DNA of 56,059 bases from Roseobacter sp. (GCA_024636495.1 JAGXGZ010000016.1:1-56059); one strand, 5' to 3'; counted from the stretch's first letter, positions 10,037 to 19,843 are shown. The notes: generated from the letters alone by a model not told the origin. A program made the numbers and translations.

Positions 10037-10435
10037 GTGCCAATAGTCGGACTATCATTGTCAATCGCCGCAGCTGAACCGCGCAAGCGTGGTTCGACCC
10101 TTGCGCTTTGCGGGGTCTTGGCAATGGCAATGGGACTGTCTGCGTGTAATGAGGCGTCTCAAAGGGTTGATGCGATTGCGCGTGAGGGGGCCAAGGGCGT
10201 GGTTACCGAAACAATAGCAACTCGGTTCCCACAAGTGCCAAAGCAATTAATCACACCGTTTACAGACTGCATTATCGACAATTCCGACGCCAACGAGATC
10301 CGCGTTTTCGCAAAATCAGCTGTCATCGGCGTTGATGACACGACGGTTGCAACTGTGCGCACGGTTCTGGCGCGTCCCGAAACTGCCCGCTGTTTATCGC
10401 AAAACAGTCTGGGTATTGCAGGGTCATTTGGCTGA
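10037..10435 (+). CDS. Small putative lipoprotein in the sdh operon
   Basis: Using the GTG at 10037, preceded by AAAGGA, the product is 132 residues. It has a basic stretch PRKRG, a hydrophobic run and a lipobox LSAC, so it is probably a lipoprotein. The mature part carries two later cysteines (FTDCIIDN, ARCLSQ) that could form a disulfide. An in-frame ATG at 10004 falls inside the hairpin and is less likely. No named family recognised. Its stop overlaps the fkbM start by one base (TGATG). Lies between sdhA and sdhB. Confidence 0.65.
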   Translation: MPIVGLSLSIAAAEPRKRGSTLALCGVLAMAMGLSACNEASQRVDAIAREGAKGVVTETIATRFPQVPKQLITPFTDCIIDNSDANEIRVFAKSAVIGVDDTTVATVRTVLARPETARCLSQNSLGIAGSFG

Positions 10436-11262
10436 TGGGGTTAGAACGGGACAATGGCATGATGGTTGGCCAGATCACTTCAGAGAAGATGGAGGCTTTG
10501 CGCATCCGCTATCGCGATGGGTCGCCAGAAGATCGCGTTCTGGTCAACAAGATGCTTGGCCCGATCGAGATTGAATTTGCAGATATCCGCATGATCGTTG
10601 ATCCGCGCGATAACTATACTGAAACCTGCCTCTGGCTGGAAGGTTATCCACCTGAGCTAAAGTCATTATTGGCGTTGGTGCAATTGGTCGAAGATCGCAA
10701 TGTATTTGTGCTGGATATTGGTGCAAATTGTGGTGCTTTCACGGTGCCGCTGGCGTTGGCAAGTGGTGCCGGATCGCGGGTGATCGCATTTGAACCCAAC
10801 CCGATTATGATCGGCAGGCTTGGGCTAAACGTTCAGCTGAATAACCTGACCGAGATGGTGCGGATCGAAGGCTGCGCGCTGTCAGATCACGATGGCGAAG
10901 CGCTTTTGAATTTTCGCGGGCATAACTACGGCCAAGCCTCGTTGAAAGCTGTCTCCGGACGGATGCGCACTGGTGGCGTCTTGGTCCCAACCCGTAAACT
11001 TAGCCATTTTACAGCGGAATCAGATAATCACGAATACACGGTTCTCAAGATTGATGTCGAAGGTGCCGAAGAGCTGGTTTTGAATTCCATCTTGGACAGT
11101 GCCAAAGACGGTGGGTGGTTGCCCGATGCCATCTTGATCGAGGTTCGACACGCACAGGAATGGCAAACTGATCTATGTGCAAAGATACTGGCCAGCGGTT
11201 TCGAAGAAACCATGCAGGCCGAAGGCAATGCGCTTTACGTCAAAAGAACGAAGAGCGACTGA
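10435..11262 (+). CDS. FkbM-family methyltransferase
   Basis: A 275-residue SAM-dependent methyltransferase: motif I VLDIGANCGAFTVPLA near residue 90 and the FkbM hallmark LKIDVEGAEELVL near residue 205. FkbM enzymes O-methylate sugars, polyketides or other small molecules; the substrate is unknown. The ATG at 10435 is coupled to the preceding lipoprotein gene; a second ATG at 10453 is possible. Located between sdhA and sdhB, 45 bases before sdhB. Confidence 0.8.
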   Translation: MGLERDNGMMVGQITSEKMEALRIRYRDGSPEDRVLVNKMLGPIEIEFADIRMIVDPRDNYTETCLWLEGYPPELKSLLALVQLVEDRNVFVLDIGANCGAFTVPLALASGAGSRVIAFEPNPIMIGRLGLNVQLNNLTEMVRIEGCALSDHDGEALLNFRGHNYGQASLKAVSGRMRTGGVLVPTRKLSHFTAESDNHEYTVLKIDVEGAEELVLNSILDSAKDGGWLPDAILIEVRHAQEWQTDLCAKILASGFEETMQAEGNALYVKRTKSD

Positions 11263-11307
11263 ATTAAATGAAAACGGGCTTGCGCCCGGCAGACCAGGAG
11301 AAGCGCA

Positions 11308-12087
11308 ATGGTTCAACTCACGCTCCCAAAGAATTCCCGGATGACGACGGGTAAAACATGGCCAAAGCCCGAGGGCGCAAAAAACCTCAAGCAATTCCAA
11401 GTTTACCGCTGGAATCCTGATGACGGCAAAAACCCTGCAATCGACACATATTTTGTCGATATGGATACCTGCGGCCCGATGATCTTGGACGCCTTGATCA
11501 AGATCAAAAACGAGATTGACCCGACCTTGACCTTCCGTCGGTCCTGCCGCGAAGGCATTTGCGGTTCTTGCGCGATGAACATTGACGGGATCAATACACT
11601 TGCCTGCACCTATGGCGTCGAAGAAGTAAAAGGGGCGGTTAAAATCTATCCGCTTCCGCACATGCCAGTGGTCAAGGATTTAATCCCTGACCTTACACAT
11701 TTTTATGCTCAACACGCATCCATCAAGCCATGGCTTGAGACTGAAACGCCTGAGCCTGCAAAAGAGTGGAAACAGTCGATTGATGACCGCGCCAAGCTGG
11801 ACGGGCTTTACGAATGTATCATGTGCGCGTGCTGTTCGACGTCTTGCCCCAGCTACTGGTGGAATGGTGATCGCTACCTAGGGCCAGCCTCACTTTTGCA
11901 CGCGTATCGCTGGCTGATTGACAGCCGCGACGAGGCCACGGGCGAGCGTCTGGACGAGCTTGAAGATCCCTTTAAGCTGTTTCGTTGCCACACGATCATG
12001 AACTGCGCCAAGACCTGCCCCAAAGGGCTGAACCCTGCAGCAGCAATCGCGAACATCAAAAAGATGATGCTTGAACGCACAGTCTAA
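11308..12087 (+). CDS. sdhB: Succinate dehydrogenase iron-sulfur subunit
   Basis: 259 residues. [2Fe-2S] ligands C80, C85, C88 and C100; [4Fe-4S]/[3Fe-4S] ligands in [13 protein letters not shown] (C170, C173, C176, C180) and [14 protein letters not shown]. It transfers electrons from SdhA to quinone in complex II. AGGAGA precedes the ATG by six bases. It is separated from sdhCDA by a lipoprotein and an FkbM methyltransferase, still on one strand with short gaps. Confidence 0.97.
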   Translation: MVQLTLPKNSRMTTGKTWPKPEGAKNLKQFQVYRWNPDDGKNPAIDTYFVDMDTCGPMILDALIKIKNEIDPTLTFRRSCREGICGSCAMNIDGINTLACTYGVEEVKGAVKIYPLPHMPVVKDLIPDLTHFYAQHASIKPWLETETPEPAKEWKQSIDDRAKLDGLYECIMCACCSTSCPSYWWNGDRYLGPASLLHAYRWLIDSRDEATGERLDELEDPFKLFRCHTIMNCAKTCPKGLNPAAAIANIKKMMLERTV

Positions 12088-12137
12088 TAAAACCAGCCCC
12101 TTGCGCACGGCGCGTAGGGGGCAACGTTCAATCGTTC

Positions 12138-12356
12138 ATGCTTTTTATCCTTGGTCTTCCTATCGCATTTGTCCTCGTCGCGTATTTCGCGTGGCGAAAC
12201 AAAGGTATGCGGGGATGCAAATGGCGCATGGATAACACCCGCGACAAGGGTGCCTTGCGGTTTTATCGCTGTGCTGCGTGCGGTGCCGAAGCCTATACAG
12301 CCACAGACGGCGTTCCACGCGGGTGCAAGGCCAACGTGACCCAACGGCCCCTTTGA
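12138..12356 (+). CDS. Small membrane protein with a C-terminal Cys motif
   Basis: 72 residues: one membrane helix (LFILGLPIAFVLVAYFAW), then a basic segment and CAACGAEAYTATDG followed by PRGC, resembling a one-half zinc ribbon (CxxC plus a later Cys). Function unknown. It follows sdhB by 50 bases and could be the last gene of that operon. No clear Shine-Dalgarno site, so the start is uncertain. Confidence 0.6.
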   Translation: MLFILGLPIAFVLVAYFAWRNKGMRGCKWRMDNTRDKGALRFYRCAACGAEAYTATDGVPRGCKANVTQRPL

Positions 12357-12414
12357 ACAGAACGCTCGACAGAACTGCACCGCGTCGACTAGCCTTTGGT
12401 ATCGAACAGGGGGC

Positions 12415-14070
12415 ATGATGAAAGTTGATGATTTTCAGGCAGATGTGATCATAGTGGGTGCCGGGCTTGCTGGCATGGTTGCAGCACACGAGGCCATTTT
12501 GCGCGATCGGCGCGTTTTGATGGTTGATCAGGAAGGCCCGCAAAGCTTGGGTGGGCAGGCATTCTGGTCGCTGGGCGGTCTCTTCATGGTCGACACCCCT
12601 GAACAACGCCGCCTGGGCATCCGCGATAGTGCAGAGCTTGCCCTTCGCGATTGGACGGGGTCAGCACAGTTTGACAGACCCGAAGACGCCAACCCACGCG
12701 CCTATGCAACCCGTTTTGTCGAATGGGCCGCAGGGGACATGCGGGGCTGGCTGCACGGGCTGGGCATGCGGTGGTTTCCTGTTGTCGGTTGGGCCGAGCG
12801 TGGCGGTGCAATGGCGGGCGGGCATGGTAACTCTGTGCCGCGTTTTCATATCACTTGGGGGACAGGCACGGGCGTGGTTGCCCCTTTTGTAAAGCTTTTG
12901 CAAAAGCACGTCGTTGCGGGATCGCTTAAAATCGGTTTTAGGCATAGGGTCACCGGGCTTGAGGTGACGAATGGTACGGTGACTGGCGTTTCGGGCGATG
13001 TTCTTGCAGCCGCCGCAAGCCTACGTGGTGAAAGCACGAACCGCACGGTCGAGGGCCGGTTCCAGCATCGTGCGGAAACGGTGATTTTGACGACCGGCGG
13101 CATTGGCGCAAACCATGATCTTGTGCGCAAACACTGGCCGGTGGAGCGTTTGGGCACCCCGCCAAAACGTATGATTTCTGGTGTTCCGGACTATGTTGAT
13201 GGCAAAATGCACAGCATCGCTGCTGGGGCAGGGGCGGGGCTGATCAATGAGGATCGCATGTGGCATTACTGCGAGGGGGTCGAGAATTGGAACCCGATCT
13301 GGCCCAACCACGGTATCCGGATCTTGCCGGGGCCGTCCTCGATCTGGCTGGATGCCAAGGGGGACCGGATGGAGGCACCCTGCATGCCAGGGTTTGACAC
13401 GCTTTCAACACTCAAACGGATATTACAGGCGGGCGACCATAGCTGGTTCATCCTGACCCAAAAGATCATCGAAAAGGAATTTGCGCTGTCGGGGTCAGAG
13501 CAAAACCCAGATTTGACGGACGGCGGCTGGCGCGAGGTGCTGAAGGCGCGGCTTGGCAAGGGGGCAACGCCAGCGGTTGAGGCGTTCAAAGACAAAGGCG
13601 TTGATTTCATTGTCGCTGACGATTTGCCAAACTTGGTCGCGGGGATGAACCGGCTAACCCCGGACCAACCGCTTGATCTTGAACATCTTCGCAGCCAGAT
13701 TGCTGCGCGCGACGGTCAATTGGACAACTCATTTTCCAAAGATGCCCAGATCACGGCTATTCGCGGCGCGCGCGCATATCTTGGTGACAAGCTTATTCGC
13801 ACAGCCAAACCGCATGCTATTCTGGATCCCAAAAACGGCCCATTAATCGCCGTTCGGCTAAATATCCTTACCCGCAAAAGTTTGGGTGGAATACACACAA
13901 ACTTGCAAGGCCAAGTATTGACCCCCGAGGGTAACACCCTCCAAGGGCTATACGCAGCGGGCGAAGTCTGTGGTTTTGGTGGCGGTGGATACCATGGCTA
14001 TAACGCGCTTGAGGGTACATTCCTTGGGGGATGCCTGTTTTCAGGCCGCATTGCAGGACAGAGCGCATGA
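12415..14070 (+). CDS. FAD-binding dehydrogenase (fumarate reductase/KSTD-like)
   Basis: 551 residues of the FAD-binding-2 superfamily. The N-terminal VIIVGAGLAGMVAAHEA binds ADP; LGGQAFWSLGGLF and the C-terminal GEVCGFGGGGYHGYNALEGTFLGG are typical of the 3-ketosteroid dehydrogenase-like FAD-binding dehydrogenase group. The true substrate cannot be read from sequence. Its stop overlaps the DUF1989 start by four bases (ATGA), so both act together. GGGGG precedes twin ATG codons at 12415 and 12418. Confidence 0.85.
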   Translation: MMKVDDFQADVIIVGAGLAGMVAAHEAILRDRRVLMVDQEGPQSLGGQAFWSLGGLFMVDTPEQRRLGIRDSAELALRDWTGSAQFDRPEDANPRAYATRFVEWAAGDMRGWLHGLGMRWFPVVGWAERGGAMAGGHGNSVPRFHITWGTGTGVVAPFVKLLQKHVVAGSLKIGFRHRVTGLEVTNGTVTGVSGDVLAAAASLRGESTNRTVEGRFQHRAETVILTTGGIGANHDLVRKHWPVERLGTPPKRMISGVPDYVDGKMHSIAAGAGAGLINEDRMWHYCEGVENWNPIWPNHGIRILPGPSSIWLDAKGDRMEAPCMPGFDTLSTLKRILQAGDHSWFILTQKIIEKEFALSGSEQNPDLTDGGWREVLKARLGKGATPAVEAFKDKGVDFIVADDLPNLVAGMNRLTPDQPLDLEHLRSQIAARDGQLDNSFSKDAQITAIRGARAYLGDKLIRTAKPHAILDPKNGPLIAVRLNILTRKSLGGIHTNLQGQVLTPEGNTLQGLYAAGEVCGFGGGGYHGYNALEGTFLGGCLFSGRIAGQSA

Positions 14071-14909
14071 CAGAACCACAAGACGCAGCAGCCCGCCGGG
14101 CCATCAAACCGGTGATCTGTTACCCGGTTGATACATTACCTGCGCCGGACATGACCCTGCTTGAAAACGCCCGCGCCAATTTGAAGAAAATCGATGAGGT
14201 GTTGGTGCCGCCGCGCGATGCGGCGTGCTTTATCGTACCCGCCGGGCATTTCTTTCGCATCAAAAGCGTCGAAGGATCACAGGTCGGCGATCTGAACCTT
14301 TGGGCGCGTGATGATCTAAGCGAGCGGTTCTACTCCGGCAAAACCCGCGCGCTTTACGGAACGCATATCACGACAGGACAACGGATGTGGTCAAGCTTTC
14401 CGCAATTGCGCCCTATGGCGACAATAACGCACGACACGCTTGGATGGTACGGCAAGGATGAATTTGGCGGCTCTGTCCATGATGTGATCGGGACGCGCTG
14501 CGATCCCTATACGCATCAGCTGCTGGCGGGTGGGCAGTATCACCATTGCTGTCATTCCAACCTGACGCGTGCGTTGGCGCGGCATCTGGATGTCCCCGTC
14601 GCAGAGGCAGAGCAGCACGTGCATGATGTGCTTAACGTCTTTATGTGCACTGGATTTACCCGCGACACAGGTCAGTATTTTATGAAAGCCAGCCCCGTAC
14701 GTCCTGGTGACTATCTTGAGTTTTATGCCGAGATCGATCTGCTTGGTGCATTGAGCGCCTGCCCGGGTGGAGACTGTTCATCGGAACATTCCTCGGATGC
14801 GGCGGCATGCTACCCTTTGCTTGTCGAAGTCTATCGTACGGATGCAGATTTTCTGGACGCACTGCAATTGCCCCCGCGGAACGGTTATGACGGCACGCAT
14901 GGCACGTGA
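14067..14909 (+). CDS. DUF1989 (urea carboxylase-associated) family protein
   Basis: 280 residues. GGQYHHCCHSNL and ACPGGDCSS are the Cys/His-rich signatures of DUF1989, a family often beside urea carboxylase or aminomethyltransferase genes and probably binding metal. No urea gene lies here; the partner is the overlapping FAD dehydrogenase. The ATG at 14067 forms ATGA with the upstream stop; the longer upstream frame overlaps the dehydrogenase and is ignored. Convergent with deoD 14 bases later. Confidence 0.82.
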   Translation: MTEPQDAAARRAIKPVICYPVDTLPAPDMTLLENARANLKKIDEVLVPPRDAACFIVPAGHFFRIKSVEGSQVGDLNLWARDDLSERFYSGKTRALYGTHITTGQRMWSSFPQLRPMATITHDTLGWYGKDEFGGSVHDVIGTRCDPYTHQLLAGGQYHHCCHSNLTRALARHLDVPVAEAEQHVHDVLNVFMCTGFTRDTGQYFMKASPVRPGDYLEFYAEIDLLGALSACPGGDCSSEHSSDAAACYPLLVEVYRTDADFLDALQLPPRNGYDGTHGT

Positions 14910-14923
14910 GACATTAGCCTTGA

Positions 14924-15634
14924 TCAAGCGTCGGCAAAAGCTGCTTGCAACGCAATCTCGACCATATCACCAAAGGATTGTTCGCGATCGGCGGCGGGCA
15001 AGGCCTCTCCTGTCTGAAGGTGGTCGCTTACCGTAAGAACGGCCAATGCGCGGCGTTTGTGGCGCGCAGCTAGGGTATAAAGCTCTGCTGCTTCCATTTC
15101 GACGCCTAAGATACCATGGCGAACCATTTGTTCGTCAAGATCAGGGCGTTCAGCGTAAAACACGTCAGACGAATAGATCCCGCCGACATGGGTTTTGGTG
15201 CCTTTGGCATGGGCCGCATCAACGGCCGCGCGCAGCAACGACCAATCCGCACAAGGGGCATAATTCACCTCGCGAAAAATTCCAGCAGAGGGAGACGTGA
15301 TTGTCGTCGCGGTCATTGCAATAATTACATCACGAATACCAACATATGGTTGCATACCACCGCAAGACCCGATGCGGATCAAAGTTTGCGCCCCATAATT
15401 CGAAATCAATTCGTTGGCATAGATCGACAGTGATGGCATCCCCATGCCTGAACCCTGAATGGTCACGCGGTGGCCATTCCAATGCCCTGTAAAGCCCAGC
15501 ATACCCCGAACTTCATTCACCAATTTCACATCCGTCAGAAAAGTTTCGGCTGCCCATTTTGCGCGGTAAGGATCGCCCGGCATCAAAACAGTTTCCGCAA
15601 TGTCGCCCTCTTTGGCACCGATATGAATTGTCAT
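14924..15634 (-). CDS. deoD: Purine-nucleoside phosphorylase, DeoD type
   Basis: 236 residues, the length of hexameric DeoD. Motifs: [48 protein letters not shown], and [15 protein letters not shown] with the nucleoside-binding Met-Glu. It phosphorolyses purine (deoxy)ribonucleosides to base plus sugar-1-phosphate. A BMP-type nucleoside importer lies 12-16 kb away, a possible functional partner. Weak ribosome site (CAAAG) before the ATG. Confidence 0.92.
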   Translation of the reverse strand: MTIHIGAKEGDIAETVLMPGDPYRAKWAAETFLTDVKLVNEVRGMLGFTGHWNGHRVTIQGSGMGMPSLSIYANELISNYGAQTLIRIGSCGGMQPYVGIRDVIIAMTATTITSPSAGIFREVNYAPCADWSLLRAAVDAAHAKGTKTHVGGIYSSDVFYAERPDLDEQMVRHGILGVEMEAAELYTLAARHKRRALAVLTVSDHLQTGEALPAADREQSFGDMVEIALQAAFADA

Positions 15635-15657
15635 CTTTGAAAAACCACTATTAAAGA

Positions 15658-15690
15658 AGTCAGGTCCCCCGGGTTAGGGGGGCCGGAATC
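15658..15690 (-). terminator. GC-rich hairpin downstream of the H-NS-like gene
   Basis: GGTCCCCC and GGGGGGCC pair around GGGTTA between the H-NS-like stop and the deoD start. The downstream minus-strand sequence has only short T runs, so termination strength is unclear. Confidence 0.45.
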
Positions 15691-15708
15691 TATATTTACA
15701 GTTCTAGC

Positions 15709-16023
15709 TTAAACCGCCAGATCATCAGGCGAAGTACCCTGAGAGATCATGTCGCGATACCAATTTGGCTGACGCCCTTTGCCAGTCCAAGTCTGGGATT
15801 TGTCGGAAGGATTAGCATATTTTGCCGCTGCCTTTGCACCCTTTGCTTTTTTGGCACCCGAGGAGACTTCATCCAAGGAGAACCCAAATTCGGCAGCGGC
15901 TTTTTCTGCTGCCTTGCGCGCTTCGATCCGATCACGTTCGTAAGCGGATTTGATTGCAGTCTTTACATCGTCCAGCAAAGTTTCCAGTTCTTTGTGCGAC
16001 ATCGTATCTAGATTAATGTTCAT
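15709..16023 (-). CDS. H-NS/HvrA-family nucleoid protein
   Basis: 104 residues. The N-terminal half is a charged coiled coil (SHKELETLLDDVKTAIKSAYERDRIEARKAAEKAAAE, described here in parts) and the C-terminal half carries the H-NS core KYANPSDKSQTWTGKGRQP-NW, with GKGRQP as the AT-hook-like minor-groove reader. A Lys/Ala-rich linker joins them. HvrA and Spb are the Rhodobacter members, silencing or tuning AT-rich promoters. ATG 16023 follows GGAAACGGG; an ATG five codons upstream is possible. Confidence 0.85.
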   Translation of the reverse strand: MNINLDTMSHKELETLLDDVKTAIKSAYERDRIEARKAAEKAAAEFGFSLDEVSSGAKKAKGAKAAAKYANPSDKSQTWTGKGRQPNWYRDMISQGTSPDDLAV

Positions 16024-16106
16024 GTTACCCGTTTCCATTTAGAAAGCATAGTTTCCCTTTAATGGAAAAAAATGGACATAAAAAGACGATACCGATTACG
16101 AGAGCG

Positions 16107-18074
16107 TTATTCTGCTGCAATTGTTTCAGGGTCTGCAAGCAGAACGATATCATTCATTATCGTGTTCAACTCAAAGTCTTTGGGCGTATAAACCCGCGCC
16201 ACACCCATTCCGAGAAGTCGTTCCGAATCGTCATCTGGAATAATGCCACCTACAACAACTGGAATATGCCCTAAACCCGCTTCGCGCATTTGGGTCATTA
16301 AATCTTCGACCAACGGAATATGTGAACCTGATAGAATGGAAAGCCCAACAACGTGATGTTTTCCTTCTTTCGCGGCGGAAACAATTTCGGACGGTGTCAG
16401 GCGAATACCCTCATAGGAAATATCCATGCCGCAATCGCGTGCCCGTACTGCAATTTGTTCGGCCCCGTTTGAATGCCCGTCAAGGCCCGGTTTGCCCATA
16501 AGAAAGCTTAGGCGGCGGCCCAAACGTGCGCTGACCGCGTCCACTGCTTCGCGCAGATCATCCAGCCCTTCGGTCTTGTTGGACCGTCCAGCAGCGACCC
16601 CGGTTGGCCCGCGGTATTCACCGTGAACTGCCCGCATTTGCGCGGCCCATTCACCCGTTGTTACCCCAGCTTTCGCGGCTGCAATTGACGGCGGCATGAC
16701 ATTGCGCCCCTCGGCCGCAGCGGCACGTAGGTCTGCAAGTGCTTTGTCCACTGCCGCCTGATCACGCTTGTCGCGCCACGCGTTCAGGCGGTTGATTTGG
16801 TCAGCCTCAACCGCAGGGTCAACCACCATGATACCACCATCACCGGTCATAAGGGGCGACGGTTCGCCCTTTTGCCATTTGTTGACACCGACGACTATTG
16901 TTTCACCGGATTCAATGCGCCCAAGACGGTCTGCATTGCTTTCAACCAGACGGGACTTCATATAATCAATTGCTGAGATTGCGCCCCCCATGCCATCAAG
17001 ATTGGCCAATTCGGCCCGTGCCCCTTCTTTGAGCGCCTCGACCTTTCGATCCACGGCCGGGTTGCCATCGAAGAGATCGTCGAATTCCAGCAAATCGGTC
17101 TCAAACGCCATGATTTGCTGCATCCGCATAGACCATTGCTGATCCCAAGGGCGCGGTAGGCCAAGCGCTTCGTTCCAGGCGGGGAGTTGTACGGCGCGCG
17201 CGCGCGCGTTTTTGGAAAGCGTCACGGCGAGCATTTCGATCAAAATGCGGTAAACGTTGTTTTCAGGCTGCTGTTCGGTCAGACCAAGGGAGTTTACTTG
17301 TACGCCGTACCGGAACCGTCGAAATTTTGGGTCTTCAACGCCGTAGCGCTCAAGGCAAATTTCATCCCACAGATCCCCGAAGGCGCGCATTTTGCACATC
17401 TCGGTGACAAAACGGATACCTGCATTCACGAAGAACGATATACGCCCGACCAGTGTCGGAAAATCCTTTTCAGACACTCTGGGACGCAGCGTATCAAGAA
17501 CTGCGGTGGCGGTCGCCAATGCAAAGGCAAGTTCCTGTTCGGGCGTCGCACCGGCTTCTTGCAGATGATACGAACACACGTTCATCGGGTTCCATTTGGG
17601 CACGTTCGTATAACAATACTCGGCCACATCAGCGATCATATTCAAGCTGGGCGCAGGTGGGCAAATGTAGGTGCCACGCGACAGGTATTCCTTGATCAAA
17701 TCGTTCTGCACAGTGCCTTGTAACGCGCTGACATCGGCACCCTGTTCTTCGGCCACCGCAATATAAAGCGCCAGCAACCACGGCGCAGTCGCGTTGATCG
17801 TCATCGACGTATTCATCTGGTCTAGCGGGATATCGCGAAACAACATGCGCATATCGCCCAAGTGGCTGACTGGCACACCAACTTTGCCAACTTCGCCACG
17901 GGCCAGAATGTGATCGCTGTCATACCCGGTCTGGGTCGGCAGATCAAAAGCGACGGAAAGGCCTGTCTGACCCTTTTCCAGATTGCTGCGATAAAGCGCA
18001 TTAGACGCTTCAGCAGTCGAATGTCCGGCATAGGTGCGGATCAGCCAAGGGCGGTCTTTTGTAGGGTGCGACAT
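16107..18074 (-). CDS. ecm: (2R)-Ethylmalonyl-CoA mutase (MeaA type)
   Basis: 655 residues. It starts SHPTKDRPWLIRTYAGHST; ALYRSNLEKGQTGLSVAFDL is the mutase N-terminal signature shared by Ecm and methylmalonyl-CoA mutase. The cobalamin domain near the C-terminus has the base-off motif D-x-H-x-x-G in LDGHSNG. It converts ethylmalonyl-CoA to methylsuccinyl-CoA. Close matching of the TYAGHSTAEASNALYR entry favours Ecm over Mcm. The ATG at 18074 follows GAGAGG by eight bases. ccr lies 1.9 kb away on the other strand. Confidence 0.93.
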   Translation of the reverse strand: MSHPTKDRPWLIRTYAGHSTAEASNALYRSNLEKGQTGLSVAFDLPTQTGYDSDHILARGEVGKVGVPVSHLGDMRMLFRDIPLDQMNTSMTINATAPWLLALYIAVAEEQGADVSALQGTVQNDLIKEYLSRGTYICPPAPSLNMIADVAEYCYTNVPKWNPMNVCSYHLQEAGATPEQELAFALATATAVLDTLRPRVSEKDFPTLVGRISFFVNAGIRFVTEMCKMRAFGDLWDEICLERYGVEDPKFRRFRYGVQVNSLGLTEQQPENNVYRILIEMLAVTLSKNARARAVQLPAWNEALGLPRPWDQQWSMRMQQIMAFETDLLEFDDLFDGNPAVDRKVEALKEGARAELANLDGMGGAISAIDYMKSRLVESNADRLGRIESGETIVVGVNKWQKGEPSPLMTGDGGIMVVDPAVEADQINRLNAWRDKRDQAAVDKALADLRAAAAEGRNVMPPSIAAAKAGVTTGEWAAQMRAVHGEYRGPTGVAAGRSNKTEGLDDLREAVDAVSARLGRRLSFLMGKPGLDGHSNGAEQIAVRARDCGMDISYEGIRLTPSEIVSAAKEGKHHVVGLSILSGSHIPLVEDLMTQMREAGLGHIPVVVGGIIPDDDSERLLGMGVARVYTPKDFELNTIMNDIVLLADPETIAAE

Positions 18075-18490
18075 GGTGCGGCCTCTCGTGAATCGGAAGA
18101 GTAATAATATTGCGTTGAAAGACTGATACTTGAAATAATCAGGTAGTGTCAATTCGCTGCATTGCGGCATTGTAGATTGCGTATGCCGGACCCTTCATCT
18201 CGCCAAATATAAACGCTTTGCGCAGATGAATTACCCTGCGCTTTTCATGGTATGTGAAACGAAGTGCTTTTGCTGCTCAACGTTTTGGGGTGCGGATTGA
18301 TGACCATCATGACCGTCAAAAGCCTGACGCTTTTGGATCAGTCCTGGGCAGACGCCCTAATATGGAAAAAGAAGCACTCCAACCTAATGGCAATGCTGCA
18401 AGGTACTAGTGTCGTAAAACCCTTTGATATCGGGCATTCCACGGCATTTAGCATTGCCCAGAGTGCGACAGTGCTGCAAGGGTTATGCCC
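18075..18490. other. 416-base gap between ecm and the acyltransferase
   Basis: Divergent promoter region. The ecm-proximal part is AT-rich and holds several ATTGCG/TTGCG words (for example near 18111, 18161 and 18219), but no convincing symmetrical operator. A 76-codon frame from a GTG at 18264 has no ribosome site and no recognisable product, so it is not called. No RNA gene seen. Confidence 0.5.
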
Positions 18491-19843
18491 ATGACGCAGG
18501 TTGTTGAAATTCCGCTTTGGCTGTTTGTTGTGATCTTGCTGTTTGCGGCGGTCACAGCGCTTAGCCACTTCTTGTTGCCTTCCGTGCGCTGGTTTTTCAG
18601 GCGGCGGCTAGAGCGGGCAGTGGAGCGGTTGAATAAACGTCTGACCCGCCCGATCGAGCCGTTCAAACTGGCACGCCGCCACGATATGATCCAGCGGCTC
18701 ACCTATGATCCGCAAGTCAGTCAGGCGATTGTGGATCATGCGCGCAAAGAAGGTGTTCCCGAGAATGTCGCTTTTCAGCAGGCAAAGCGCTATGCCCGCG
18801 AGATTGTGCCAAGTTTCAGTGCCTTTGCCTATTTCAGCTTTGGCATCAGGCTTGCCCGTTTTTTGGCCAACACACTTTATGAGGTGCGCACCGGCAAAGA
18901 TAACGCCGCATTGATCAAATCTATTCCCAGCGATGCGACTGTGATCTTTGTGATGAACCACCGAAGCAATATGGATTATATGCTTGTGACATACCTTGCA
19001 GGTGAAGCGTCAGCGCTGAGCTATGCGGTGGGCGAGTGGGCGCGTGTCTGGCCGCTTAGCCGGTTGATCAAATCGATGGGGGCTTATTTTATCCGGCGTA
19101 AATCGCGCGGTGCTCTCTACCGTAAGGTGTTGGCGCGCTACGTTCAGATGGCCACGGAAGGCGGCGTCACGCAGGCAATTTTCCCGGAGGGCGGGCTAAG
19201 CCTTGATGGCAAGCTGATGCCGCCCAAGATGGGGCTGCTTGGCTATGTTCTAGATGCCAATCTGTCGGACCGCGATGTGGTATTCGTGCCTGTTGCGATT
19301 AACTATGACCGGGTGCTTGAGGACCGTGTGCTGATCGAGGCAGGTCGCGCTGGTACGCGCCGCTTCAAGGCGCGCATCTCGGTGATCTTGATCTTTATCT
19401 TGCGTAAGACATGGCTTCGGATACGTGGCAAATTCCTGCGATTTGGCGAGGCGGCAGTCGTTTTCGGGCAACCTGTCCCGCTGCGCAACTATGGTGTTTC
19501 ACGTGATGTGGATGCTCTGGCCCAAGACCTGATGCACAGGATTGCGCAGGAAATGCCTTTGTTGTTCGTCCCGCTGATGGCGCGGATCATGCTGGAAGCC
19601 AAAGCGCCGTTAGCGGCAGACGCCTTTGAAGCGGAAATGGCCCGGATGATGGAACACGCAGGCACGTCGGTCTCGGTGCCGCACAATGACTTTGCCGGGG
19701 CCGTCAAGAAAGCACGTGAACATTTATTGCAGCGCGGCATGATTGAGGCTGTGAAAGATGGATTTGTTGCGGCACCCGATGAAGTGCCTGTTCTTACCTA
19801 CTATGCGAACTCAATCGCGCATTTTTTTGATGCGAAGATATGA
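18491..19843 (+). CDS. Membrane glycerol-phosphate acyltransferase (PlsB-like domain)
   Basis: 450 residues. A membrane anchor lies at about residues 5-30. The acyltransferase motif NHRSNMDY (HX4D) is near residue 157, and IFPEGGLSLDGK is the glycerol-3-phosphate-binding block. It probably acylates glycerol-3-phosphate or lysophosphatidate in phospholipid synthesis. ATG 18491 has AAGGG eight bases upstream; the ATG at 18485 is too close. Sits between ecm and ccr, 159 bases before ccr, same strand. Confidence 0.85.
   Translation: MTQVVEIPLWLFVVILLFAAVTALSHFLLPSVRWFFRRRLERAVERLNKRLTRPIEPFKLARRHDMIQRLTYDPQVSQAIVDHARKEGVPENVAFQQAKRYAREIVPSFSAFAYFSFGIRLARFLANTLYEVRTGKDNAALIKSIPSDATVIFVMNHRSNMDYMLVTYLAGEASALSYAVGEWARVWPLSRLIKSMGAYFIRRKSRGALYRKVLARYVQMATEGGVTQAIFPEGGLSLDGKLMPPKMGLLGYVLDANLSDRDVVFVPVAINYDRVLEDRVLIEAGRAGTRRFKARISVILIFILRKTWLRIRGKFLRFGEAAVVFGQPVPLRNYGVSRDVDALAQDLMHRIAQEMPLLFVPLMARIMLEAKAPLAADAFEAEMARMMEHAGTSVSVPHNDFAGAVKKAREHLLQRGMIEAVKDGFVAAPDEVPVLTYYANSIAHFFDAKI

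Noticed and set aside
18264..18494. 76-codon frame upstream of the acyltransferase
   Set aside because: Begins with GTG, no ribosome site, sequence without features; treated as intergenic.
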